Source: an uncultured Rhodopila sp. (lineage in GTDB: Bacteria; Pseudomonadota; Alphaproteobacteria; Acetobacterales; Acetobacteraceae). Taken from it: a stretch of 53,807 nucleotides of DNA. Positions 1-7,768 of this stretch are shown piece by piece. The number at the start of each line of letters is the position of its first letter. Position 1 is the stretch's first letter. Both the position numbers and the translations under genes were made by a program. The stretch is taken from assembly GCA_903932145.1 (NCBI GenBank), contig CAIZFE010000033.1, positions 1-53,807 on the forward strand, in the 5' to 3' direction. The notes beneath the pieces are model-generated. The model saw only the letters and a program-made list of their open reading frames with translations, did not search any database and had not been told where the DNA came from.

Positions 1-56
1 ATCAGCACTTCAACCCGGCGGTATTCACCCTTCGCGTCGTCATTAAAGTCAAACAT
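1..56 (-). CDS. Start of a probable IS66 accessory transposase (OrfA/TnpA), partial
   Basis: An ATG at 56 opens a minus-strand frame that leaves the window after 18 residues (MFDFNDDAKGEYRRVEVL). The E-Y-R-R-V-E-V-L stretch resembles the opening of IS66 OrfA proteins, where an R-R-x-E-V-L-T-G run precedes a basic helix-turn-helix region. Its position 85 bases inside the element end suits the first gene of an IS66 element. So few residues are visible that the family is inferred mainly from the adjacent inverted repeat. In IS66 elements the function of this small protein in transposition is not well defined; the DDE transposase is a downstream gene. Confidence 0.45.
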   Translation of the reverse strand, partial: MFDFNDDAKGEYRRVEVL

Positions 57-140
57 AACGATAGCTCGATGCCCTCTGCCTCGGGCAACTCAATCACCGC
101 CAGGGCAGTGATTGAAGAAGGGCGTCAGAGCACCGCTTAC
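1..140 (-). mobile_element. IS66-family insertion sequence, terminal part (cut by window edge)
   Basis: Read on the minus strand from 140, the sequence begins GTAAGCGGTGCTCTGACGCC, which fits the IS66-family terminal inverted repeat type (GTAAGCG...TGACGCC). About 85 bases further in, a reading frame opens at 56 whose first residues resemble IS66 accessory transposase OrfA. The rest of the element lies left of the window. It abuts a phage-type integrase frame that resumes at 141, so it appears to have inserted into that gene. The 8-bp target duplication expected of IS66 cannot be checked here. The family call rests on recognition of the repeat and is an inference. Confidence 0.68.
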
Positions 141-507
141 GATCTACAGCGCGGCCAAAAACAAATATGGCGAACGAAGTCAGCCGCTCGGGAAGCGGTT
201 CGGTCGCTTGAAGACAGAACTCGGCTTCGATGGGCGGTTCGTCTTTCACTCGATCAGAAAAACCGTTGCACACTTATTCGAAACCGCCGAATGCCCGCCG
301 GGCGTGGCCAAGGACATCATCGGTCATGCGAAGACCGATATGACTTTCGGCCTCTATTCGGGTGAAACGCGAATGGATCAGCGGGCGCGCTGGCTTGCCC
401 AGGCGATCCGCTATCGTTCGGTCAAAGATGACCATCATCCAGAATGGGATCAAACGGCGAAATCTCCGCCGGTTCCTCGACCAACTGAACGGCCTCCATC
501 ATCTTGA
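141..507 (+). pseudogene. Phage-type tyrosine integrase, C-terminal fragment interrupted by IS66
   Basis: The frame carries the end of the catalytic domain of a lambda-type integrase: H-S-I-R-K-T (the His-x-x-Arg box), then D-I-I-G-H-A (second His box) and F-G-L-Y-S-G, where the nucleophilic Tyr normally sits. These enzymes integrate and excise phages and genomic islands. The N-terminal and early catalytic parts are missing, and the first ten codons of the open frame (112-140) belong to the insertion element. The other part of the gene may lie on the far side of the IS. The 3' end overlaps the convergent gene at 422-712, so the last roughly 30 residues may not be original. Confidence 0.75.
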
Positions 508-712
508 GGCCGCGCTCGATTGCGTAGCTGATATTCACATAGGAGCCGGGCAGAACCTCCCGTGTCGGAATTGGACGAGCCTGTCGGTCGTATAGCCGTG
601 GTTGAAAACGGCTGAAAAACATCCGCCCATCGGCAAAGGCGGCAACGTAAAGGCCGGTATCTTCGTGACGATACCGGAGGTGGGCGTGCAGGGCCGCATA
701 GGCGATGGTCAT
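422..712 (-). CDS. Hypothetical protein
   Basis: This 96-residue protein is not recognised. ATG 712 is chosen because a GGAG motif lies six bases upstream; the frame could also open at a TTG at 724. The sequence is mixed alpha/beta in appearance with many aromatic residues (Y-R-H-E-D-T-G-L-Y-V near the N-terminus, R-M-F-F-S-R-F in the middle) and an acidic C-terminus. It has no signal peptide or membrane segment. It converges on the integrase remnant and overlaps its 3' end by 86 bases. Small uncharacterised genes beside integrases are common on islands, so island cargo is likely; no function is proposed. Confidence 0.5.
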   Translation of the reverse strand: MTIAYAALHAHLRYRHEDTGLYVAAFADGRMFFSRFQPRLYDRQARPIPTREVLPGSYVNISYAIERGLKMMEAVQLVEEPAEISPFDPILDDGHL

Positions 713-1149
713 TTCATACTCCAATGTTTCTGCTAATCTATTTCCCGCCGTGTTAGTTTCACCGTGGCTAGGTCCGGTCGGCTAGGCAACATCTGTCCGT
801 TCGGCTTGGCCGCGACGTTCGTGCCGACGGCGGCTAAACCCTTCGTTGTGTGAGCGGAAACGACACACCCAACCGTTCCCACCGAACGTCATTTAACCGT
901 TTACCCAACGATAGGACGGAGGAATGATCAGCCATCAAGCCATGTCCATCCTAAATCCCCCAGATGATCGTTGTGACCTTCTCAAAGGCGTCCCATCGGT
1001 GTTGTCCATTGCTGACATTTCTGCGTCTTAGGGGTGATGAGCCTCCTTCAATAAAGCGACCGCAGATTCAAGCATCTCTATCGCAGCCACCAGCTGGTTT
1101 GGGGAAGAAACGGCACGGTTTCGCGAAAACGGTCCATGTAGTCAGTCTC
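713..1149. other. Intergenic stretch, no gene supported
   Basis: A plus-strand open frame from 964 has no Shine-Dalgarno and no recognisable protein sequence and overlaps the real gene that follows. I see no convincing promoter, terminator or repeat here. Confidence 0.5.
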
Positions 1150-1374
1150 CTATTGTTGTTTGACGTTCGCGGCGCACGGTGTTCCAGCGACGATCAACTC
1201 GTCATAGCCAACCAGATCGAACACATCCGTCCACGTTGATTTACAGGCATTACAGGCGACCTTTCCCCAGGCGGTAGTCCCATCCACATCTACTCGTTCG
1301 CCTTCGATCAGAGGCGAGCGACAGACTGGGCAGTTTTGACCATGCACGGCATATTCGTCCGGCGTCATCACCAT
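1150..1374 (-). CDS. Small zinc-ribbon-like hypothetical protein
   Basis: A 74-residue protein with two Cys-x-x-Cys knuckles: C-P-V-C near residue 14 and C-N-A-C near residue 42, the usual spacing for a zinc ribbon. The C-terminal half (W-T-D-V-F-D-L-V-G-Y-D) is hydrophobic and acidic. ATG 1374 is selected because GGAG sits eight bases upstream; two earlier in-frame starts at 1380 and 1401 are less well placed. Zinc-ribbon mini-proteins of this size occur in phages and plasmids, often with nucleic-acid or protein-binding roles. No specific family is recognised and the metal site is inferred from cysteine spacing alone. Confidence 0.6.
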   Translation of the reverse strand: MVMTPDEYAVHGQNCPVCRSPLIEGERVDVDGTTAWGKVACNACKSTWTDVFDLVGYDELIVAGTPCAANVKQQ

Positions 1375-1466
1375 TTTCATGTCTCCATATTGTTGTTTCA
1401 AACGATCAGGCGCGAGGCGTCAGGCCCCGCGCTCAGGCAGACGGTTTGGAAACGGTTTCGTCCGAC

Positions 1467-2213
1467 TCAAATCATACTGCGCCTGAGCAGCGCCATCTGC
1501 ACGATCGGATCGTCGTCCATAGTCTCTGCCAAATCCAATGCCGCGTCCGGACTGATCCCGCCAATGATGTCGCCTAACAACGCCGTTGCATCCGGCAACC
1601 GCGCAGCGAGTCGCAACTGCCGCAGAGTCGTATCAGGCAATGACCGCAGATGCGGCAAGGAACGTTGTTGGTGTTGTTGCGCGGCCACCGCCTGAGGTTC
1701 TTCGATCCGTGCCTCAATAACGGCCTGCATACGGCGTTCACGCTCACGGGACACACTTTTTTGCTCGTCGCGATCGCGCCTTTCGCGACTGTCACGCTGA
1801 TACTCTTCAAATGTGCGGTGCGGCGGCTCCAGATTGGCGATGCCCATTTCGCAGTCCTTGATCCACGCCTGTTGCGCAGCCGGGTCAAGATCGACATATT
1901 CATCACGCCAGTCCCGCCGCATTTGCGCCTTGTAGGCCCGATCCGAGTTGCGCGCATAGTCGTAGACGTGAGTCTCCCTGAACGCGAGCGAACGCAGCGA
2001 CAAACGAGTTCGTTGGTTGTTGATCTCGGCAACGTGGTGCGCACCAACCCCCGCACCGTCGGAGAAGAAATTGGACTCGAAAGCCAATTTCCACCCTAAA
2101 TTATTCGGAATGTTGGGCGCTACTTCATGATACAAGGCGATCAGCCAGCGTTCTTCACATTTTTCCATAAACCACGCGTGCCGCCCTTCGGCATATTCAA
2201 ATTTGCGCGCCAT
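1467..2213 (-). CDS. Hypothetical charged protein of island type
   Basis: A soluble protein of about 248 residues, unrecognised. ATG 2213 follows a G-rich Shine-Dalgarno (GGGGGG); two earlier in-frame ATG codons exist. The N-terminal third is aromatic-rich and ordered. The middle (about residues 130-190) is very rich in Arg, Glu and Asp (R-E-R-R-D-R-D-E-Q, R-E-R-E-R-R), suggesting a long helix or coiled coil. The last 60 residues are Leu/Ala-rich and probably helical. There is no signal peptide. It reads in the same direction as the small zinc-ribbon gene downstream (gap 92 bases) and could form an operon with it. Confidence 0.55.
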   Translation of the reverse strand: MARKFEYAEGRHAWFMEKCEERWLIALYHEVAPNIPNNLGWKLAFESNFFSDGAGVGAHHVAEINNQRTRLSLRSLAFRETHVYDYARNSDRAYKAQMRRDWRDEYVDLDPAAQQAWIKDCEMGIANLEPPHRTFEEYQRDSRERRDRDEQKSVSRERERRMQAVIEARIEEPQAVAAQQHQQRSLPHLRSLPDTTLRQLRLAARLPDATALLGDIIGGISPDAALDLAETMDDDPIVQMALLRRSMI

Positions 2214-2413
2214 CTTACGCCCCCCATTTGTCATGTGCGTATGCACTTTCACTGGCAGTCATTTCAGATGTTCCTTTCATGTTTTACGCTTACGGCGCAA
2301 CCGTCAGGCCGATGGTTCGGCGGAATCCTCAGCGTCCAGTTATCTCGTTGCAGACGCCAACGCGGAACTTCGCGGCTGACGCGGGCGTTAAATTTCGTTG
2401 CTCTGGTCACTTC

Positions 2414-2884
2414 CTATCTTTCTTCCGCCACCTCCCGTTGCGTCGATCTCCGACTGCGTGGGGTTCGCTCTGAGGCCCTCGCTTTGCACGCAAGCGCCGC
2501 CACGCTTTTCAGCGCCGCGACCCAGTGATCTACGAAATCAAGCGGGACATTTAGAAACGCCTCCTCACATTCCTTTAGCCGGAGAAGGATTTGGTCGCGC
2601 CTTTCGGGCGAGAGCGTTGACGTGCCTTTACATTGGAAAACAAAACGTCGGTCAGCGACGATGAATTCACCGTCTATTTCCCTATCTACCGTCTCAAAGA
2701 ATGAAGCGGGCTTGGTTGAGTACAGATTGGCCAACCGGTAGATGTCGTCCATCGTTGGCGAGTTAACACCCACCTCCCATTTCTGGATTGTAGTTCGGTC
2801 AATTCCGAGACTTGCTCCCGCCTGCTGCTGGGTCATGCCCCGCTCCAGACGCTTTTCTCGAAATTTTGGCACGTATTGCGGCAT
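2414..2884 (-). CDS. XRE-family transcriptional regulator
   Basis: A 156-residue repressor-like protein with an N-terminal Cro/C1-type helix-turn-helix: R-E-K-R-L-E-R-G-M-T-Q-Q-Q-A-G at about residues 9-23, G-I-D-R-T-T-I-Q-K-W-E as the recognition helix, and the usual P-T-M-D-D-I-Y-R-L-A tail. The rest, with an F-E-T-V-D-R-E motif, is probably a dimerisation part. The C-terminal 30 residues are Arg/Ser-rich and look disordered. ATG 2884 has GGAG six bases upstream. It is divergent from the gene starting at 3136, so the 250 bases between them may hold operators for both, as in phage-type switches. That regulation is inferred from arrangement only. Confidence 0.8.
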   Translation of the reverse strand: MPQYVPKFREKRLERGMTQQQAGASLGIDRTTIQKWEVGVNSPTMDDIYRLANLYSTKPASFFETVDREIDGEFIVADRRFVFQCKGTSTLSPERRDQILLRLKECEEAFLNVPLDFVDHWVAALKSVAALACKARASERTPRSRRSTQREVAEER

Positions 2885-3135
2885 GCATATCTCCGTTCAA
2901 GGAGTGAATGTGCTAACACGGCCCGATTAAGTTGACAAGATGTGATACGGTGGCCCATTGTCGATTCTTCAGGCGAGCGGAGGACCCGAAGGTTGGAAGT
3001 CCCAAAGGAAGGTAAGAGCCTGTCGTGCGGAGATGGCGCCCCTTCGGCGGACCCGGTCGTGGAGCGGCCAACGTCGGGAGTGCCGAAGTTTCGTGCGCCC
3101 ACTTCGGAGCAGATGCGACCCGCATCCATGCGCCC

Positions 3136-4080
3136 ATGACCGACGACGAGTTCGAACTGGAGCGGGCAAGGATCGAGGCCATCGGCGATCCCGCCAACCT
3201 CAAACGGGAGATAAAGGCGTTCAAGATACGGCGGCAGATGGACAGTGCAAAGCATGGCGCACTGATCGGCTACGCCGTGGCGTCGGCGATTGAGCATGGC
3301 TGGGCACCGACCGGCAAGGCCGCATTCGCTGCATACTGCGATAGAGAATGGGGGTACTCTGTTTCGCAAATCAATCAGTATCGCCGTTTGGCGAAGGACT
3401 GGGCGAAGACACAGCAAGCGCAAGAAATGCTGCTCGCCCATCGCGAAAGCTTCGACGCGGATGTGAAACTACCAGAAGTCGGCACCACCGCTCTAGCCGA
3501 CAAGGCCCTGAAGTTCGCAGAAGCGTACGCGAAGGCAACCGAAAATGGCCTTAACGAAGATGAAGCTGCGGCCACTGCCGAGCTGTGCCTGAAACCGACG
3601 CCGCGCGCGTCAACCGACAACCCGATTGCCAAACGGTACAAAATGCTGTTGGCGTTTTTCGCCGTCGTCGTCTCAGAGCGGCCCGAGCTGGAACAAGATG
3701 TGCTGACCCCCCTGATTGGGGCAATCGATCTAAGCACGATGGACGCAATTGATAAGTCGCTGAAAAGTGGGATCATCGGGGAGCCGTTGTGCGCTTTCCA
3801 CGCGGAACAACATGACCGCCTCGTCAGCGAACTCGAACCACCGTGGTGGGGTGGTGAACCGCCCCCGCAACGGAAACCGGAAACCGGCCCTCGTGACGAC
3901 CCCGAATCGATCACCGAATTGGCCGAGGTGACCGAGGAACGTGATACCGCCCTCAGGCTGTTGCAGAAGGCAAATGCCACCATTACCTTCCTCCAAGCGT
4001 TACTGCCTGGCGAGCCGACACCATATGACGAGCCGGGACCAGAACCGAGTGACCCGGAGCCGGAGCGGGGCCTACGGTAG
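3136..4080 (+). CDS. Hypothetical protein with DUF3102-like helical region and C-terminal coiled coil
   Basis: About 314 residues from ATG 3136; the frame is open upstream to 3025, but the upstream residues look non-coding. The region Y-A-V-A-S-A-I-E-H-G through Y-S-V-S-Q-I-N-Q-Y-R-R-L-A (about residues 40-85) resembles the helical DUF3102-type segment of plasmid and phage proteins, in which a G-x-S-x-x-Q-x-x-x-Y-x-R-L-A run follows a helix. A Pro-rich linker precedes a C-terminal heptad-like helix (E-L-A-E-V-T-E-E-R-D-T-A-L). No catalytic motif is visible. It is divergent from the XRE repressor and may be under its control. A DNA-maintenance role is a guess. Confidence 0.55.
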   Translation: MTDDEFELERARIEAIGDPANLKREIKAFKIRRQMDSAKHGALIGYAVASAIEHGWAPTGKAAFAAYCDREWGYSVSQINQYRRLAKDWAKTQQAQEMLLAHRESFDADVKLPEVGTTALADKALKFAEAYAKATENGLNEDEAAATAELCLKPTPRASTDNPIAKRYKMLLAFFAVVVSERPELEQDVLTPLIGAIDLSTMDAIDKSLKSGIIGEPLCAFHAEQHDRLVSELEPPWWGGEPPPQRKPETGPRDDPESITELAEVTEERDTALRLLQKANATITFLQALLPGEPTPYDEPGPEPSDPEPERGLR

Positions 4081-4715
4081 TCTTGCCGACATGGTGGAGG
4101 AGAGACAAAGTTTGTTGACGATCAGACCCTTTCGGTCGGGGCCGCCAATAACCACCCAGCGCTACCGCCCATTCTCTATATGCGCGGATTCGGGATCGTC
4201 AACAGCCCTCCGATGACGAGCTGATGCGGTGTCATAGACAAAACATCATCGCATCATGTTCGATGCGGCGGATCACATTCCCGTGATATTTGTAGTATTC
4301 GTTCCGGTTAAAGTGGTTGACAAATCATCGAAAACTAATATGGCAGGTGCGTGCTGTGACGGACCAAGGCCGTTCTTACCAAGGTGATTCGTTTTATTTC
4401 GGTATATTGATCCGTTACGAAATAATAGTCGGCGGTGCTTGATCCAGACGATGACCGAGCATACCTGTGCGCCATCGGGGATGAACCGAACCCTACGATC
4501 GTGCTGAATTGGCGGCCGACATCAGCACGGACATGGCGCGTTCCTCACCCCGACACACCTGCGGTCCCTCAGGGATGCCTATGCAGTTGTACTACGCCTT
4601 GCCTGCCGCGCGATCGCCTCTCTGGGGCATCTTGATCGAACGCGGCTGCGGACTGGCGTTTTTCGCCGGGAACTAAGATGCGGGACGATCGCGCGATCCG
4701 ATGGGATGATGCATT
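4081..4715. other. Long intergenic region, no gene supported
   Basis: The only open frame (4435-4635) lacks a good ribosome site and recognisable protein character. The stretch is more AT-rich than its flanks between about 4230 and 4430 and contains a promoter-like sequence at 4317. It probably carries control signals for the AAA+ gene at 4716. Confidence 0.4.
4317..4344 (+). promoter_or_regulatory. Possible sigma-70 promoter
   Basis: TTGACA at 4317-4322 is followed after 16 bases by TATGGC at 4339-4344. The -35 match is perfect and the -10 is partial. It points toward the AAA+ ATPase gene, whose start lies about 370 bases downstream. Confidence 0.3.
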
Positions 4716-5495
4716 ATGACCCCAGAGACTTGGCTCGATACCGAAAATAATCCGACTTACCTGGACTGCCAGGAGATGCGGCGAACCGTTTTGGATGTGA
4801 TCGAGTACGCCAAAGCCGCTGCCGTCGGCGACCTGACAACCGCCCTGGATCATAGGCGGATCGCAATTTTTTGTTCCAGTCCAGGCTTGGGCAAGACCCA
4901 CACATTGCGACTATGCAAGCGCGCTGGAATCAAGGTCGGAGAGTTGAACCCGGCCAACAAGGTCGATCTGGTCTACCAGTTGTGGAGTCGCAAGTACGAA
5001 GGCTGCGGCCTCACCGTGTTCGATGACGTTGACCTACCGGCGCGAAGTGCATCAATGATCGCCATCTTGAAACGCGCGTGGCAGTCCGGCGGCGAAGGTT
5101 TCGTGAAGCCCCAAGGTTCGGCGGCCATTCGCCGAAACGAAAAATTCCGCGTAGCGCTTGACGAGCGCTATGATTCGGAGATTCCGCCACCGTGGTTTTC
5201 GTTTAGCCTCGGCCATCTCTGGTATTCGAATGATCCATTGCACACCCGCGATGGACGCCTCGCCGCGAAATGCCATGCGCAGTTCGAAGCGCTGATCGAT
5301 CGCGGTTTAGCTCCAATGTGGATCGATTCGACGCCGCGCAATGTTTGTTTCTACACAATTTGGATGATCTTGCGTGGCAACGCAACGTCTGGAAAGATAA
5401 AGACATCGATCATCTCACCATCGACGATCTTGCCCCAGTCGATGAATTTCATTCCCGCCGTCGCCTTGCCACCGAAGAACTGGCCGCCCTGCTAG
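4716..5495 (+). CDS. AAA+ family ATPase, C-terminus probably replaced at a recombination junction
   Basis: An ATP-binding protein with Walker A S-S-P-G-L-G-K-T at about residues 54-61 and Walker B L-T-V-F-D-D-V-D at about 98-105. It resembles single-domain AAA+ proteins found on phages and islands rather than DnaC or IstB. The sequence looks authentic to about residue 220 (F-Y-T-I-W-M-I-L-R-G-N). The remaining roughly 40 residues, to the stop at 5495, read through the start of a methyltransferase in another frame and look non-native. The gene overlaps the next one by 226 bases. The 3' end has thus apparently been lost near 5350-5400. Substrate unknown. Confidence 0.7.
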   Translation: MTPETWLDTENNPTYLDCQEMRRTVLDVIEYAKAAAVGDLTTALDHRRIAIFCSSPGLGKTHTLRLCKRAGIKVGELNPANKVDLVYQLWSRKYEGCGLTVFDDVDLPARSASMIAILKRAWQSGGEGFVKPQGSAAIRRNEKFRVALDERYDSEIPPPWFSFSLGHLWYSNDPLHTRDGRLAAKCHAQFEALIDRGLAPMWIDSTPRNVCFYTIWMILRGNATSGKIKTSIISPSTILPQSMNFIPAVALPPKNWPPC

Positions 5496-6148
5496 CTCCA
5501 GAAGCCACCGATCATGTCATCGACATCGGTTCGGGTCTCGGCGGACCATCACGCTATTTGGCCAAGACCTATGGCTGTCGGGTCAGCGGGCTCGATCTGA
5601 CACCGGAGTTTGTCGAGACCGCAACGGCTCTGACGTCGCGCGTCGGCCTAACCGATCGCGTGGATTTCCGCGTCGGTTCTGCGTTGGACCTTCCGTTTCC
5701 TGATGCCTCTTTCGATTGTGCATGGTCCCAGAACGTGGCGATGAACATCGCCGATCGATCGCGCTATTACGCTGAGATGCATCGTGTGCTGCGTCCTGGT
5801 GGACGGCTGGCGATCCAAGACGTGGCGATGGGGAACGGTGACGAATTGGATTTCCCAGTCATGTGGGCCGACAGGCCGGAGATCAGTTTTCTCCGCACTC
5901 CAGACGAAACGCTGGCGATGCTGGAGGCAGCAGATTTCCGCGTCATGCAATGGATCGACAATACCGAGGCGGCTCTTGCCGAGGCAGCGGCCGAGCGTGG
6001 TCGGATCACGGCAAACCCGTCGGTTTCGCCGATCCTCGGCATTCATGTGGTGGTGGGTCCGAGTTTCCGAGAGAAGATGCGGAACGCGCAGAAGGCAATG
6101 GTCGAAGGTCGAACCCGTCTGATCAACGCCGTGATGGTCAGAGCGTGA
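5270..6148 (+). CDS. Class I SAM-dependent methyltransferase, N-terminus altered
   Basis: A Rossmann-fold methyltransferase similar to sarcosine/dimethylglycine and UbiE-like enzymes. Motif I is V-I-D-I-G-S-G-L-G-G, motif II is S-G-L-D-L-T, motif IV is F-D-C-A-W-S-Q-N-V, and the post-motif is L-R-P-G-G-R-L-A-I-Q-D. Convincing similarity begins at D-H-L-T-I-D-D-L-A-P-V-D-E-F (about residue 46). The preceding residues come from the truncated AAA+ gene in another frame, so the natural N-terminal helix seems lost and the true start is unclear. The SAM site is intact, so activity is possible. The acceptor is unknown. A second, broken copy of its C-terminus lies at 7640-7768. Confidence 0.78.
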   Translation: MPCAVRSADRSRFSSNVDRFDAAQCLFLHNLDDLAWQRNVWKDKDIDHLTIDDLAPVDEFHSRRRLATEELAALLAPEATDHVIDIGSGLGGPSRYLAKTYGCRVSGLDLTPEFVETATALTSRVGLTDRVDFRVGSALDLPFPDASFDCAWSQNVAMNIADRSRYYAEMHRVLRPGGRLAIQDVAMGNGDELDFPVMWADRPEISFLRTPDETLAMLEAADFRVMQWIDNTEAALAEAAAERGRITANPSVSPILGIHVVVGPSFREKMRNAQKAMVEGRTRLINAVMVRA

Positions 6149-6620
6149 GATCGAGGCGAGCACCCCGGCGACGTTCCGCCGCCGCGCCTTTCTTCTCGTG
6201 TCTGGGCGGAAGCTGATTGTTTTATCGACAACCTGATCCACATCACCACGACCAATATCGGCCTGAAAGTGAGCGGCAAACTCAGTGCCAATTCGTTGTC
6301 CAGGCAAAGAGGCGATACGGCATCAGAGAGGAGGACAGTCTGGCGCCACCCTGCTTCTGACCACTGGAAAGCCCATGACGCCAGAGAATCGATGTGACGC
6401 GGAATTACGTTATATGATATTACGCAATAAAATCAGGGCTCTCCCAAAAGCCGACATGAAAACAACTTCTAGTGACGATTTCTTGGTTTTATTGACGAGA
6501 GGCGGCTGCACCTCCTAAGGACACCTCCGTCATTATCGGAATGGTCGGATTTCATAATGGGCTGAAGGTGTCGTGGATTTCGAACCGGAGTGCCAACCCT
6601 AACTAGAAGGTGGAAATGTT
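6149..6620. other. Intergenic region with no clear gene
   Basis: A weak 47-codon frame starting with the ATG at 6374 (MTPENRCDAELRY...) ends at 6518. It has no strong ribosome site and its codon use looks random. The segment 6400-6500 is AT-rich. The last 15 bases carry the ribosome site of the pilin gene. Confidence 0.4.
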
Positions 6621-6794
6621 ATGATGGGCGCTCTTATGTCTCTGATGCTTCGTCTTAGAGGTGACCGACGCGGTGTCACTGCTTTGGAATACGGGTTGAT
6701 CGCTTCACTGGTCGCAATTGCCATCGTTGCCTCTGTCACCACTTTCGGCACCAAACTGGCAGCCGAGTTCACCTATATCGCCGGTAAAATTTGA
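6621..6794 (+). CDS. Flp/Fap-type prepilin (orphan)
   Basis: A 57-residue type IVb prepilin. After a short basic leader (R-L-R-G-D-R-R) comes the conserved G-V-T-A-L-E-Y-G-L-I-A, with the Glu-Tyr pair typical of Flp pilins, then a hydrophobic segment S-L-V-A-I-A-I-V-A-S-V and a short tail F-G-T-K-L-A. A strong ribosome site (AGAAGGTGG) precedes ATG 6621. Flp pilins are cleaved by a TadV/CpaA peptidase and assembled by the Tad secretion system into adhesive fibres. None of those assembly genes is in the window, so this copy must rely on a locus elsewhere or be a stray. The small size makes it easy to miss. Confidence 0.85.
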   Translation: MMGALMSLMLRLRGDRRGVTALEYGLIASLVAIAIVASVTTFGTKLAAEFTYIAGKI

Positions 6795-7093
6795 GGCGTT
6801 CAAACGGGTGTCGTCGCTCGTCGCACTTTGGTCATCGAAAGCAGGCTGCCAGCCCTTGCCGCCTGACGTCGCCTCCGTCACGGCCGGAACCATCTGACGG
6901 TTCACTCTCTGCCCCGCCGGAGATCAGGCAGTCCGGCAAGACAACTGCCTTCTCCGAAACAGGGAGGAATCGTCGGAAAACTTTACGGTTTGTACGCCAT
7001 CATTCCATTGTCCATCGCCAACATATTACTATTGTTGGGAATTTTATCGTGGCATGGTTCGTGCTTAGCGTGGACAATCTGTTGGAGGGAATG

Positions 7094-7630
7094 ATGCAGA
7101 AGAACCTCGCGCGCCTGGATGACACATTGATCGACAAAGTATGTCAGCCGTTGGCCGACTGGATTTTCGAATCCATGACGTTCGATTGTTTCCAGATTTC
7201 GCGCTTCTGCATCGATCTGTCGGCCCTGGCGTGGATTGTGTCGCAAGCAGACGGCGCGGTCGTGGCGGCGAAGACTGGGACATCGGGGCTGATGGCATTT
7301 CAGTTCACGCTAATCGTTCTCGGACTTGGAGCCATCATGGTCCTGAGATCGGTATTCGAGCGAGGTGGCACAGCAGGCAGCGGTCGAGGCGCGAGAGCGA
7401 ATCCGCTTCGTGCGCCGATGTATATACACCGCCTTGTTTGCCTGCTCGGCCTCAACAACGTGTTGGTCCAGATGGTAGCAGCCCCAGTCGATTTGGGGTC
7501 GATGGCCCTTCTGTTGGTGGGAGGCTTCACAGTGACAGCCGTCTACATGGGGGCATGTTCGAACCGCCCGCCCGAGAGGCGCACCTACGGCTCGGGCGAT
7601 TGGCAACCGATCAGTGTGCGGGGTCGCTAG
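7094..7630 (+). CDS. Hypothetical integral membrane protein
   Basis: A 178-residue protein from ATG 7094, chosen because GGAG lies six bases upstream; the frame stays open upstream without protein-like sequence. An amphipathic N-terminal part (residues 1-60) is followed by three hydrophobic segments: about 68-90 (L-M-A-F-Q-F-T-L-I-V-L-G-L-G), 112-132 (L-V-C-L-L-G-L-N-N-V-L) and 137-155 (S-M-A-L-L-L-V-G-G-F). Between the first two lies an Arg/Gly-rich cytoplasmic-looking loop. The short polar tail ends R-G-R. No family is recognised. It sits between the orphan pilin and a methyltransferase relic, in the same direction; an involvement with the pilin is possible but unsupported. Confidence 0.55.
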   Translation: MQKNLARLDDTLIDKVCQPLADWIFESMTFDCFQISRFCIDLSALAWIVSQADGAVVAAKTGTSGLMAFQFTLIVLGLGAIMVLRSVFERGGTAGSGRGARANPLRAPMYIHRLVCLLGLNNVLVQMVAAPVDLGSMALLLVGGFTVTAVYMGACSNRPPERRTYGSGDWQPISVRGR

Positions 7631-7639
7631 CGCGTCCGC

Positions 7640-7768
7640 CGGTCCAACGATCCTCGACGTCCATGTGGCGGCAGGCCCAAGTTTGGGGAGAAGATGCGCG
7701 ACGCTCAGAATGCGAGGGTCGAAGGCCGCCCTCGGCTGATCAACGTGATTGTCGGCCTCCGGCGGTAA
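7640..7768 (+). pseudogene. Relic of a methyltransferase C-terminus (frameshifted)
   Basis: In frame from about 7640 to 7682 the translation gives T-I-L-D-V-H-V-A-A-G-P-S. After a one-base loss near 7683 the frame shifts and continues G-E-K-M-R-D-A-Q-N-A-R-V-E-G-R-P-R-L-I-N to a TAA at 7766-7768. This mirrors the end of the methyltransferase at 5270-6148 (G-I-H-V-V-V-G-P-S, then E-K-M-R-N-A-Q-K-A-M-V-E-G-R-T-R-L-I-N), so it is the 3' end of a paralogous gene. All upstream catalytic sequence is gone. The match, the shift and the shared stop position together make a decayed duplicate the best reading. Confidence 0.78.

Noticed and set aside
4435..4635. Short plus-strand open frame
   Set aside because: No ribosome site, no start of quality and no protein-like pattern.
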